This document shows, in pieces, positions 44,961-54,751 of a stretch of DNA of 64,000 nucleotides. The notes beneath the pieces were generated by a model that saw nothing but the letters and a program-made list of their open reading frames with translations, was not told the DNA's origin and did no database searches. Where the stretch lies: positions 55,113,306 to 55,177,305 of the forward strand of contig OX421963.1 in the NCBI GenBank assembly GCA_949128115.1. The letters are read 5' to 3'. This DNA comes from Anaspis maculata. Its lineage: Eukaryota > Arthropoda > Insecta > Coleoptera > Scraptiidae. Made by a program: the position numbers and the translations under genes. The number at the start of each line of letters is the position of its first letter. Within the stretch, counting starts at the first letter, position 1.

Positions 44961-45180
44961 TAATACCTACTAATACCCACTAATTCCTCTGTAATACCCA
45001 CTAATTCCCCTAGTAATACCCACTAATTCCCATGTAATACCCAGTAATACCCCTGTAATACCCACTAATACCCCTGTAATACCCACTAATACCCCTGTAA
45101 TACCCATTAATACCCCTGTAATACCCACTAATACCCTTGTAATACCCACTAATTCCCTTGTAATACCTACTAATACCTCA
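44961..45180 (+). repeat. TAATACCC minisatellite, right array of element 1
   Basis: 21 TAAT starts from 44961 to 45171, mean spacing 10.5 exactly. It mostly alternates TAATACCCCTG (11) with TAATACCCAC (10), a 21-bp dimer. It lies in the same direction as the left array although the adjoining cap is inverted. Confidence 0.92.
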
Positions 45181-45227
45181 GAGGTGTACACCATAATACC
45201 CCCAGTGGTTTACCCCTCGGTTCAACC

Positions 45228-45777
45228 AAGGGAATAGGTGAAATTCATTGCCCTTTCTGCTTTTGCGCAACAATGCGATGGGATTTAAGAATAGTGCCCT
45301 ATGCTTACACATGGTGAACAGCGTAATTTCGATATTCTAGTACATACAAGAAATATGGTTTTCAACCAAAATATGGACGTCTTGAAAATTTGGTATCCTA
45401 TTCAGAATTGAGTGCTCTACTACTACATATCAAAAATCGTCCCCCAGGGTTTTGAGTTATTGGAGGAGGGCTAAAAAATTGCAGCTGAAAATGGGGACGT
45501 GGACGGGACCCGTCAATCCATGGGATGCAACTATTTACCTCGTAATTGGACAAATTTTATCCCGTTGAAATCATTTTGGTGCAAAAAGTGTCGATCATTG
45601 TTGAATGAGGGCTCGTGGGGGGGGGGGGGGCGAAACTCGGCTAGGTGGTTCTTTTTTTCTGGGTCATATAGCTACAGGTGTTTCGCAATTACGGTTGCAA
45701 ACTTCTACGGAACAACAAAACATCGAAAGCATTATTGTCGAAAGTACAAAAGTTTGAAAATCAAAATGTCGGAATTA
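45228..45777. other. No gene recognised
   Basis: Short spacer with a G12 run near 45620; no coding or repeat recognised. Confidence 0.4.
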
Positions 45778-45920
45778 ACAGCGTTTTCGAGGCGCCAGAG
45801 CCGAGCCGGTTCGGCTCTAAAATCAGGGGATTTGATTGATTCTCGAAAATCCCTGGCCAATCAGTTATAGCGATTTTGGAGCCGGACCGGCTCGGCTATA
45901 TGGCGACTCGAAAACGCTAT
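45778..45920. mobile_element. AGCGTTTTCGAG MITE, second copy of the 20362-20500 family
   Basis: ~46-bp arms: agcgttttcgaggcgccagagccgagccggttcggctc against the inverse of gccggaccggctcggctatatggcgactcgaaaacgct. The core aatcaggggattt...ctcgaaaatccctgg is shared with 20362-20500. Confidence 0.82.
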
Positions 45921-45954
45921 AAGAAAGATCGAAATGCAATCGAGCGACCAACCT

Positions 45955-46082
45955 AACATAGAAAAACCAAAAGGTCGAAAGCCAAAAGATCGAAAAGTGA
46001 AATATCGAAAAGCAAAAGGTCAAAAACCAAAAGGTCGAAAAGCAAAACATCGAATAATAAAATATCGAATAACACAACGTCG
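45955..46082. repeat. Degenerate GGTCGAAAAGCAAAA repeat
   Basis: About nine units of ~13-15 bp built on aaaaggtcgaaa, drifting to aatatcgaata. It ends right at the left 15-bp repeat flanking the retrotransposon. Confidence 0.7.
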
Positions 46083-46097
46083 AACTAGAAATAGAGG
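46083..46097. repeat. Left 15-bp direct repeat flanking the retrotransposon
   Basis: AACTAGAAATAGAGG, identical to 49270-49284. Interpreted as the target site duplication. Confidence 0.8.
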
Positions 46098-49000
46098 ATT
46101 AATAATTAATCAATAACTGACAACGTCAAACATCGTTCCTCGAAAAATACTTCGAAAAAAAGCAAACCAAATGGAAATAGACTGCTCAGAGGGTTGCTGC
46201 CTATGCAGCAGACAAGCCCAATGCATAACAACACGCTGTTCTTGCAAAAGGAGTGGGAAGGAGTGCTCAGCAAATTGCGGTCCCAGATGTCAGAACAAAC
46301 GTCAGATTGGAGAAGAACGGGAAGATGCTGATGAAGACCATTCCATGCCCCAGCACATTGCCGAGGTGATGCAGCGTGCTTTTGGAGCTGATTTGATAAA
46401 CTGTGAAGGTGGTGCTGACTCCCGATGGCGGACATTATGGAAACAAATAATTAAACTAAGAGGAAAACAATATGATCTACCTCAGGGCGCTGTAGGAAGA
46501 CAATTCGTCGACGTCTTGGCTCGAGAGATAAGAGATGTTGCAAATGGTATATGGCCCTCAGAGAGAATATTCATTCTCTGCAGTTGTGTTCTCCAGCGAG
46601 ATAGAATGGTTAGCGGAGGTTCAGATATCCGACGATTATTGAAGCGTAGAATGGAACTATGGGAAACAGAACATGCTGAAGAATTAGTTGCTGAGGCTGT
46701 GAGATGTGATGTAAAATTCCACAACAACAACCAGAAGAACTCACCTAGAGAACAAGAAGAACATATTTACAGAATTTTTACAAGATTATTATTAAAAGGG
46801 AAGATTCGTGATGCGACACGATGGGTGACTGGCCGAGGATGCGGAGGAATTTTGGATCCAAATTCTAAACAAGGGGACAAATCTGTTTTCGATATTTTAG
46901 AAGAAAAACACCCAAATCAGGCTGTTCCAAACGCTGAAGCCTTTATTGAATGTACGGAGTTGCCAATATTAGTTGATGTGGATGTAACTGGTAGACATGT
47001 AGAGAGTGTAGGTCGGAGGCTGAACGGTGGTGCTGGACCAAGTGGGACGGATTCCGATCAATGGAAAACAATGTTATTAAGGTACGGAGCTCACAGTTAT
47101 CGTTTACGCGAGGCTGTGGCTTCCCTAACCCGTCGCCTGGCAAATGAAATTGTTGACTGGGATTCCATTAGAGCTATTTTTGCTAGAAGAGGAATAGCCT
47201 TGGACAAATGTCCCGGTGTACGTCCCATCGGGATCGGCGAACTGCTACAACGACTAATGGCCAAAGCGATGGCGCTTGTGACAGGAGAGGATGTTGAGCT
47301 ACAATGCGGTGCAGATCAGATATGTGCGGGAACGAAAGCCGGGATAGAGGGGGCTGTGCATGGTATCGTGAATTTATTTGAGGCGGGCGATAGTGAAATA
47401 TTGCTACTGGTTGATGCTAAAAACGCTTTCAATGTTTTGAGTAGACCAGTAGCACTATGGAATGCTCGGGTGCTGTGGGCAAGATGTGCCAGATTTTTAT
47501 TCAATTCATACAGAGGATATGCTGTAATTGTGATTCGTGAAGCGAGTAACTTCATCTTGAGTCGGGAGGGTACTACACAGGGAGATCCGCTGGCCATGAT
47601 GATGTACGCCATTGGAGTTCTTCCACTTATTCGCTCTTTGAAGGATCCCTCAAAATGGATTCAAAGTTGGTATGCTGATGATTCAGCTTGCTTTGGTTCC
47701 ATTGAAAGAGTGAAAGAATGGTTTGAAACACTCATTGCCAGGGGACCTTCCTGTGGATACCATCCAGAACCAACCAAAAGTGTTCTGCTTGTGAAGAATG
47801 AGATGCGTGAAGAGGCGGAAGCGACGTTTAGAGATTTGAATGTGAAAGTAGTTGGGAGCAACAAATTTTTAGGAGGAATGATTGGAAATGCGGACAATAA
47901 AAGAGAGTATGTTCGAAATAAGGTAACTGACTGGGTGGAATGTGTGAAGAAGTTGGCAAAGGCTGGCGAAAAGAGTCCACAAGCTGCATATACGGCCTTT
48001 GTTAAATCGTTGCAAAACGAATGGGCTTATCTCCAACGAGTAGTTGACGGTTGCGAGAACGAATACTTGCCTCTGTCCCAAGCAATTCAGACCTACTTTG
48101 TGCCGGCTATTGTTGGAAGAGAGGTGTCTCCTTTGGAGCATGAGCTCTTCACTTTGCCTGCCAAGTTTGGAGGTTTAGACTTGAAGAACCCAGTCAGAAA
48201 GGCCGCGGAAGCTCATGCTACATCTCGGGAGGCAACCTCTGTTCTGACGGAGTCGGTCACATTGGGTGTGGCTCTGAATGTCTTGGATCACAGCAGGCAA
48301 GTCAAGAATGTTCTGGATAGAGAGCGAAAGAGACGGATGAACGAAGCTAAAGTAACTCTAGACGAATTAGTACCTCGACTTCCTCCCTCACGGCAGAGAA
48401 CGATTTCGCGAATGGTAAAAGCTGGCACATCACAATGGCTCACGGTAATTCCGACGGCGGCCGATGGTTTTGACCTGTCTCCGAATGAGTTCAGGGATGC
48501 CCTAGCTCTAAGATATGGAAGAGAACCGCTAGGTCTGCCGAGCACTTGTGATGGATGTGGGGCCGCATTCCATTTGCATCATGGCTTAACGTGCAAGAAG
48601 GGTGGGTTAGTGAAGGCCGGTCACGACTCTCTCAGGGACGAGTGTGCTCGATTAGCAGAGCTTGTATGGGGAGCTGCTGTACGTGAACCAGTAATGAGAA
48701 TGGCTGATCCTGGCAGTAGTCAACCGGCTCTTATCGGGGATGTGATGGTAAGGGGGGTTTGGGAGGCGGGACGGGTGGCGTTCTTCGATAACCGCATCGT
48801 TGATGCTGACGCTCCCAGTTACCGCCTTCGAAATCTATCCTGGACAACTATATCCAACCAGCATGCCAGAGAGAAGCACACCAAATACGATAGAGCTGCG
48901 GAAGATGTAAGGGGATCCTTCACACCCCTAGTTTGTTCCTGCGAGGGAGCAATGCACAAGGAGTTTGAAGCTTTTTTGAAGCGGATAGCATGCACCTTAG

Positions 49001-49269
49001 CTGAGCGTTGGGCGAGGCCATACTCTTCCATCTTATGCTGGGTTCGAGTCAGGATAGAATTCAGTCTGATCAGGGCAATAAGTATGAGGATAAGGGGAAC
49101 TAGGAAAATTATTCGCGGAGTAGGCTTAGAGGATGGGTCAGGTATTTAGATCTCTACATGTATTATATATATTTATATTCCATACCTTCTACACATTTTA
49201 CATTATCCTTTATTTATTTTATATAATTTTGTAATTTCCTTCACGAATAAAAATTGTTGATAGTGTCTA
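46098..49269 (+). mobile_element. Non-LTR retrotransposon with restriction-like endonuclease, 3.17 kb
   Basis: The segment between identical 15-bp repeats AACTAGAAATAGAGG contains a single long ORF, a 73-bp 5' leader and a 120-bp 3' UTR ending aataaaaattgttgatagtgtcta. There is no poly(A) tail, as in several RLE-type elements. ORF layout (N-terminal Cys-rich region, RT, zinc knuckle, C-terminal nuclease) is that of the R2/NeSL/Utopia-like supergroup. Clade placement is uncertain and needs a tree. The 5' end may be truncated, but the ORF starts with Met and is complete. Confidence 0.85.
46171..49149 (+). CDS. RLE-type non-LTR retrotransposon polyprotein, intact, 992 aa
   Basis: Single ORF for target-primed reverse transcription. 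Residues 5-40 are a dense Cys cluster (CSEGCCLCSRQAQC, then RCSCKRSGKECSANCGPRC) resembling a tesmin/MSL2-type CXC zinc domain, a likely DNA-binding module. RT domain roughly 330-640: LVDAKNAFNVLS at ~413, TTQGDPLAMMMYAIG at ~468, YADD at 501-504 and KFLGG at the thumb side. C793-x2-C796, H803/H804 and C808 form a knuckle. The restriction-like nuclease follows: GD857V...FFD873NRIVDADAPSY and EK902..K905Y, a PD-(D/E)XK-type pattern. No stops or frameshifts. The start ATG at 46171 is the first in frame. Confidence 0.92.
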   Translation: MEIDCSEGCCLCSRQAQCITTRCSCKRSGKECSANCGPRCQNKRQIGEEREDADEDHSMPQHIAEVMQRAFGADLINCEGGADSRWRTLWKQIIKLRGKQYDLPQGAVGRQFVDVLAREIRDVANGIWPSERIFILCSCVLQRDRMVSGGSDIRRLLKRRMELWETEHAEELVAEAVRCDVKFHNNNQKNSPREQEEHIYRIFTRLLLKGKIRDATRWVTGRGCGGILDPNSKQGDKSVFDILEEKHPNQAVPNAEAFIECTELPILVDVDVTGRHVESVGRRLNGGAGPSGTDSDQWKTMLLRYGAHSYRLREAVASLTRRLANEIVDWDSIRAIFARRGIALDKCPGVRPIGIGELLQRLMAKAMALVTGEDVELQCGADQICAGTKAGIEGAVHGIVNLFEAGDSEILLLVDAKNAFNVLSRPVALWNARVLWARCARFLFNSYRGYAVIVIREASNFILSREGTTQGDPLAMMMYAIGVLPLIRSLKDPSKWIQSWYADDSACFGSIERVKEWFETLIARGPSCGYHPEPTKSVLLVKNEMREEAEATFRDLNVKVVGSNKFLGGMIGNADNKREYVRNKVTDWVECVKKLAKAGEKSPQAAYTAFVKSLQNEWAYLQRVVDGCENEYLPLSQAIQTYFVPAIVGREVSPLEHELFTLPAKFGGLDLKNPVRKAAEAHATSREATSVLTESVTLGVALNVLDHSRQVKNVLDRERKRRMNEAKVTLDELVPRLPPSRQRTISRMVKAGTSQWLTVIPTAADGFDLSPNEFRDALALRYGREPLGLPSTCDGCGAAFHLHHGLTCKKGGLVKAGHDSLRDECARLAELVWGAAVREPVMRMADPGSSQPALIGDVMVRGVWEAGRVAFFDNRIVDADAPSYRLRNLSWTTISNQHAREKHTKYDRAAEDVRGSFTPLVCSCEGAMHKEFEAFLKRIACTLAERWARPYSSILCWVRVRIEFSLIRAISMRIRGTRKIIRGVGLEDGSGI

Positions 49270-49284
49270 AACTAGAAATAGAGG
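49270..49284. repeat. Right 15-bp direct repeat flanking the retrotransposon
   Basis: AACTAGAAATAGAGG, identical to 46083-46097; sequence on the far sides differs. Confidence 0.8.
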
Positions 49285-49329
49285 TACCTGTTTTGAATGT
49301 GATTACAATTCGGATCGATTGAGGGGCTG

Positions 49330-49437
49330 ACTCCCTTAGAGAGCACTTGAGGAAAAAATTTATTCCCACTTTTCGACTTATTCTTCTGAGAGAAATCACC
49401 TCCCGAAATATTATGCAGGGTCACTGAAACACCTGTA
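49330..49437 (-). mobile_element. Fragment of the CAGGTGTTTCAGTGACC foldback
   Basis: Same sequence as the right arm of 471-1242: tttcgacttattcttctgagag, aatcacctcccgaaatattatgca, ggtcactgaaacacctgta. One arm only. Confidence 0.75.
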
Positions 49438-49463
49438 AATTTTTTTAAATCTAATCAGCGTCT

Positions 49464-49668
49464 TTGGACGCAAAGTTAACTTGGACACATGAATCTGTGT
49501 ACATGGATCGTCAGGTTCAGTATTTTTGTTTTGTTTTGAAGACCTAATTTAATTTTTTGACGCAAATTTAACTTGGAAACATAAAGCTGTGTACATGGAC
49601 CTCGTCAGGTTCAGTATTTTTTTGCAGACCTGGTTTGGTTTTTTGACGCAAAATCAACTCTGAAACGT
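49464..49668 (+). repeat. Tandem repeat, ~95 bp, about 2.2 units
   Basis: gacgcaaagttaacttggacacatgaatctgtgtacatggatcgtcaggttcagtattttt recurs as gacgcaaatttaacttggaaacataaagctgtgtacatgg... and a third partial unit. Non-coding. Confidence 0.75.
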
Positions 49669-50350
49669 CAAGTTGTAAAGTGATTGTTGTGCTTAGTGGT
49701 ATTGGTATTACTGTATCCCATCGTCAGTCACAGAACGTGAACTAGGAAACTTTGATGGACAAGAGAAATGGAAAGAAGACTGGTCTCAACAAACTGTACC
49801 CGAATGACGTGACCTTCACGCGCATACCAGGGTTCTCCAGAGGTCTTTGTGAAGGTGACACCTGAAGCTGCCGATTGCCTGGGGAATATGGACTTGGACT
49901 TACAACTTCTTGCCAAAATCAGTCCATTTACCTGTGGTACTTGTTCCATATAGAGCTATGTGGTTTGTATTTACTACTGCTTCACCTTCCACAAAGTTCC
50001 GGGAGCTTGGAGAGGCGGCACGCAAATAATTGAAATCTCTCCCAACGGCAAACCAATATCTCTTATAACAGTCGTAATAAGAACAAATAACACAACAATA
50101 ACTTCAAATTTACTCGCAATACTAGAAAACAGCAAACATACGCACTATCACTAACTGGGACCACACTAGGAAGCCAAGCCGAGAGTAAACTGGAGTAAAC
50201 AGTAAACACCGAGTGGTGGATGACTGATACAATAAAAGTGAGGTTATGAGTTGTGAGTGTGACATCTCATGTCACCTCGGGCTGTCAGTTGAATTCCGCC
50301 TTTCGCAGCCATTTTGTGGCGGGAAAAATTAATTTAAATCGCGAATAGTT
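49669..50350. other. Unassigned, possible decayed coding piece at 49755-49950
   Basis: The plus strand reads MDKRNGKKTGLNKLYPNDVT, then a stop, and after a frame change VTPEAADCLGNMDLDLQLLA with ISPFTCGTC, ending TAG. It has protein-like composition but I cannot match it to any family. Nothing else recognised in the interval. Confidence 0.25.
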
Positions 50351-50440
50351 ACATAACATCTTGCGTTCACTAATCCTTCAAAAAGGAACTGCGCTACTGA
50401 GCCTCATGCCCATGAGGCATATTCGCTTGTTTCTTTATTG
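50351..50440 (-). repeat. Inverted copy of the repeat at 4104-4340, without the MITE
   Basis: The inverse reads acaagcgaatatgcctcatgggcatgaggctcagtagcgca, then ttgaaggattagtgaacgcaagatgtta, matching 4124-4134 plus 4264-4340 with the 129-bp MITE absent. Confidence 0.8.
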
Positions 50441-50532
50441 ACTGGACTGACATGCAAATTTCGGACAATAGCAAAATAGCGAGGGGCAAACCGCGGGCTG
50501 GATTTTGTACACCAGATTTCCTCTTTTCACAA

Positions 50533-50711
50533 GATTTCCTGTGATTTCCCGTGATTTCCTCGAGATTTCCTGTGATTTCCTCGAGATTTCCTGTGATTTC
50601 CTCAAGATTTCCTGTGATTTCCTGTCTCTTGATTTCCTTTGATTTCCTATGATTTCCTTTGTTTCATGAAGATTTCCTGTGATTTATTCAAGATTTCCTG
50701 TGATTTCCTGT
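50533..50711 (+). repeat. GATTTCCTGT minisatellite, left array of element 2
   Basis: GATTT starts at 50533, 50543, 50553, 50564, 50574, 50585, 50595, 50606, 50616, 50631, 50641, 50651, 50671, 50681, 50692 and 50702: mostly 10/11 alternation (gatttcctgt + gatttcctcga). The unit is unrelated in sequence to TAATACCC but keeps the RAT-T/A-YCC-TG pattern. Confidence 0.92.
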
Positions 50712-51996
50712 AAAGTTGAATAATTTCTTTCAATTTTTTGTAGATTCCATGATTCTCTCAAGTTTTCCTATAAATTCATAATACATATTTTCATACAAAC
50801 GCCACAAATAGGTAGGTACTCGGGTAGGTAGGTAACTAGGTACTCAAAACTCACATCATACCTGCTTACATTTTACTGCGCGATGCGATAAAAAAATAAT
50901 TCACGCTTCCTTGTGGAATATCCTTGCGAACATCTTTCCATCAAATTCGAGATAAAAATTTTCAGAAAAATTTCAATTTTTAATACACAATATTGCGCGG
51001 AAGTGGCGCTCCGACACGGATGTCATGCGAACTAAGAAAACGGTGACAAGTTGTCATCGCGCATGTTCAGGGGTGGGACTCTGTGTTGTTCCGGCGACAG
51101 TCGCTTCGAAGCGATAGTCGATAACCATGCATAGGCGATAGCAATAGTCGCTAGAACTTGCACTCTGTGCACCTATCGCGTACGCTTCGGAACAGTTCGG
51201 CTTTGTATTAGCCATTCTGCGAAAGTAGGCATTTATCACAGTAACTTTGTAGAGAAGTTGTTGGCCTAATATTGGCAGTTCTGGTTAAAACATCATATTT
51301 TGAAACTTGGGTGGGCACAGTGGGCATGACAAACAAAATTTTCTCATTTTTAGAGTTTCAACTTTCAATCAAGATGGTGCATAAAGTGTTTATGGATCAT
51401 TTAAAATTGTTTAGCGTTGTTTGAGGTTGCCTAGAAAAAATTACGTATGTATCTTCGTTAAAATATAATGATAGGTATAGGTACCTCAATGATAATGTAA
51501 CAAACCGACACCAAATATATAAGCGTAGCTTATTGCACGAAAATAATAAATAATCAAATTTGTTATTATTGAAAACCAAATCAAAAATGAAAATCCGTAA
51601 AAACAAATATAAATAAATTAAATCTGAGAAAATTATTCAATATTCAACACAAAAACAAAATATAGCTTTTAAACCTTATAATCTGGGCTAATTTTTACAA
51701 CAGTAGGTACCTATACATATGATAATTATAATAATGATAATGCTAGCTGGATAGTGGTAGTGGTGTTTGTCGACTTGTGATGACAAAATTGATGATGTAA
51801 AGCAACAACAACAAAACAAAACAACCCCACAAGCGACCGTAAACACCGTTCTCTACACGTCTCGAGGTGTCGCTTTCTGGCGACTTTCTTAGCGATGATG
51901 AGGTGTGGTGGGAGGTCGCTTACTACTGCGCGTAGTACGAAACTATCGCTTCGTGGCGATAAGTAGCTAGCGACACTAACACAGAGTCCCACCCCA
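50712..51996. other. Interior of element 2, no gene recognised
   Basis: Contains TAGGTAGGTAC runs near 50810. Short inverted matches such as gcgatagtcg / cgataagtag near 51100 and 51955, within cagagtcccaccc- and gggtgggactctgtg-flanked DNA, suggest a ~920-bp element (about 51071-51994) with ends GGGGTGGGACTCTGTG. No coding. Confidence 0.5.
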
Positions 51997-52177
51997 GAGC
52001 CGCTATTCTTGAATCGTGTGAGAAAAGTCCGTGGAAGCTTTATATAATCCGTACTACACTTCTGTAGCGAAAGTTGCCTAAAAACCACGATTTTAGGCAA
52101 CATTCGCTACATCAGTGTACTGCGGAATGTATTTTACTCCCAGGGACTCTTCTCACGCGATTCAAGAATAGCGGCCC
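51997..52177. mobile_element. GGGCCGCTATTCTTGAATC hairpin MITE, full copy
   Basis: Left end GAGCCGCTATTCTTGAATCG, right end the inverse of GGGCCGCTATTCTTGAATCG. Arms pair over most of the 181 bp, with the central hairpin gttgcctaaaaaccacgattttaggcaac. A truncated inverted copy is at 18986-19126. Confidence 0.85.
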
Positions 52178-52845
52178 AGAACACGACAATGACATTGATT
52201 TCAGTGTTTGACGTTAACGTTTTGTACAGTTCTATCAGCAACTTGTGAAGTCTTCCGATTTAAAATGCATATTCGGCGGTCGAAAAAGTGTGTGCCACTC
52301 AGAGGACCGACTGTCGCCACACCATGCTGTCGTCAATACAATACAGCACTGATTAAATGAAATATCCCCAGACAATTTTGCGGTAAATTTGAATGTTAAG
52401 GTTGAAGTGTTCCATGTTTTTTTATTTCGTAATTTGTGGCATTTGGGAATGATCCCTAACATATGTGCTTTCATGAATAGGTTGCGAGGGTAACTCCGAT
52501 TTTTCTATGTAACCACTTCTACTTGAAAACGACGCATAATCCATTGAGCTTAGTTTGAGAATCATCTATTATCTATTTTACAGCGTAACATATGGAAGAC
52601 TTAGAACGAATCACCTCGTTTTTTAGCGCATGCGCTGAGCGATCCCGCAATATTGTGTATTCACATTAGTAGAGTCGAGAGTTCATTATTTAATAAGGAG
52701 CGGGAAGTTGGACAAATAGGTAGGTAGGTATGTACTATGTACCGTTGAGAGCATGGATGAATCTTGGACAACTGTCATATTACACATTTCAAAAATACTT
52801 CGTAATACTTTATCAAAATTAGGTTCCGAAAGGAACCTACCTATA

Positions 52846-54029
52846 CAGGGTGATTCATAAGTGACCTTACATAGGCTAATGGGAGATAGAGGACTTCGAG
52901 GCGGGTCAGGATCCACTGAAAAAATTTTGTTTCCTCCATTGGTTACGAAGATACAGGGTGTTTTGTGTGTTTCGTATGAAACTTTGATAAGCGATATTTC
53001 TGAAACGGCTGGAGATATTTTCTTGAAATTCACCAGTAATATTTCTCTATTGGAACTTACCCTGAAGCCATACTGGGTAAGTCAAAATCCAGGGCCGGGA
53101 TTGAAAAAATGTGCCTCTTTTTTATTTGATCAAAAAGTATATTTTCTGACCGCTTTTCTGAAAAACTGCTATCGAATTCGAAAAGCTGAGGAAAAATGCT
53201 TCAAGAATCACTCATTAATTTAGATGGCACACCTAAACCGTTAACCGTCGACATAAAAATTGAAAGTGAAATTTATGGTTAAGTATTTCCATTTTTGACC
53301 GGACATAATCGACTCATTGTTTGATTGAATTCATTCAAATTCATTTTTTAGCTTGTCTCTGTGGAATAGAAGGGCTTGGTAGGAAAAAAAAATCCATAGC
53401 GGAAGATTTTTTTTTGACGACCAAATCGAGTCTAATTTTGGTTTCACTCTCGATTTTGTCATAAAAAGAAAACGGTCGGCTCTGGAATTTTTTCTTCCAA
53501 CCAAGCTCTTCTATTCAACAGAGACAGACCAAAAAATGAATTTTAATGAATTCAATCAAACAATAATAAGTCGATTATGTCTGGTCGAAAATGGGAACTC
53601 ACCCACAAATTTTACTTTGATTTTATTGTCGAAACGGTTGAGGTGTGCCATCTAAATTAAAGAGTGATTCTTGAAGCATTTTTTCTCAGCTTTTTGAATC
53701 CGATAGCAGTTTTTTGAAAAAGCGGTCAGAAAATGTACTTTTTGATGAAACAAAAAAGGGGCACCTTTTTTCTAGCCCGGCCCTGGATTTTGACTTACCC
53801 AGTATGGCTTCGGGATGAGTTCCAACAGAGGAATATTACTGGTGAATTTCAACAAAATACCTATGGCCGTTTCAGAAATATCGCTTATCAAAGTTTCATA
53901 CGAAACACACAAAACACCCTGTATCTTTGTAACCATTGGAGAAAATAAAATTTCCTCAGTGGATCCTGACTCGCCTCGAAGTCCTTTATCTCCCATTAGT
54001 CTATGTAAGGTCACTCATGAATCACCCTG
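52846..54029. mobile_element. Foldback CAGGGTGATTCATAAGTGACC, TA duplication
   Basis: Left CAGGGTGATTCATAAGTGAC and right GTCACTCATGAATCACCCTG, flanked by TA at 52844-52845 and 54030-54031. Arms of ~400 bp (ctaatgggagatagaggacttcgaggc; acagggtgttttgtgtgtttcgtatgaaact; gaacttaccc...) lie around a loop whose ends also pair. 1184 bp, non-coding. Confidence 0.85.
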
Positions 54030-54031
54030 TA

Positions 54032-54617
54032 CAGGGTGAACCAGTTTGGACCGGTCAAAGTTTGAGATGGGGTTCTCCTCGTTCTCATGATTCAGAGGGG
54101 TATGATATGCGTGCCTCTCACTTGCTCCCCGGGAAAGATGGGGGAGGTCAAAGCTCACTTTTTCGATTTTTAAAGGTTTGTAACTTGCGGACTGTTCAAT
54201 AAGGTTAGCTTGGGTTAGGCACGGGCTGGTTTGTCGGAATTATCTGCCTGCCCGCCGAGTTCCGGAGGAGTCCAATCGGTGAAATAGGAGTTCTGGGTGA
54301 AACATCCATTCTAAAGGTTCTTCAGATGCTTCCAAATTAGTGACCCTCCATAACTCCTACGCTACTGATTGGATTCTTTCAACGTTTTGCAGGTGGGCGG
54401 ATGTTTTTGACGAAACAGTCTGTGCTGAGTTTAGGCTGATTTGGTTCGATAGTTTGCAAGTTGGAAATTTTTGAAGATCGAGAGGGGTGAGCTTTCACAC
54501 GTACCCTGTATCTTTTTTGGGAGGCGAGTGAGGGGCGCGTATGTTGTATTTTTCTGGATCGGGAGGATGGGAGGAATCTTGTCCTGGAGTTTGATAAGTT
54601 AGAACTGATTCACCCTG
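54032..54617. mobile_element. Foldback CAGGGTGAACCAGTTT, sharing a TA with its neighbour
   Basis: Starts CAGGGTGAACCAGTTTGGAC and ends AGAACTGATTCACCCTG. The single TA at 54030-54031 serves both this and the preceding foldback. TA also follows at 54618. The arms pair through agatggggt..., gcgtgcctctcact / agtgaggggcgcgt. 586 bp. Confidence 0.78.
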
Positions 54618-54751
54618 TATACAACGACCAATAGGTAGAAACAACGTCGCCGATAAGATAAGTACCAAGTACCTATACACCTTGCGGTTACAATATCCAT
54701 CCCATACGCACTATGTGAGCTTGAAATTATAATGCGCATGCGCGCATTGAA

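Larger units (their letters stand above)
42818..45219. mobile_element. Capped minisatellite element 1 (CGAGGGG ends, 8-bp duplication)
   Basis: Left cap CGAGGGGTAAACCGCTG; right cap CAGTGGTTTACCCCTCG. GTTCAACC is duplicated exactly at 42810-42817 and 45220-45227. Inside each cap, near a GTACAC, begins a TAATACCC minisatellite (42871-43015 and 44961-45180). The interior 43020-44960 has no transposase and carries a dispersed repeat, a SINE and a hairpin. GACGCATGCGCAC lies just before the right array. The caps are inverted but both arrays read TAATACCC on the plus strand. It shares its plan with 50480-54954. Confidence 0.8.

Noticed and set aside
46098..49269. Assignment of the retrotransposon to Utopia (U2 snRNA target)
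   Set aside because: The RT/RLE layout is compatible, but the flanks show no U2 snRNA sequence, and the clade cannot be decided without a tree.
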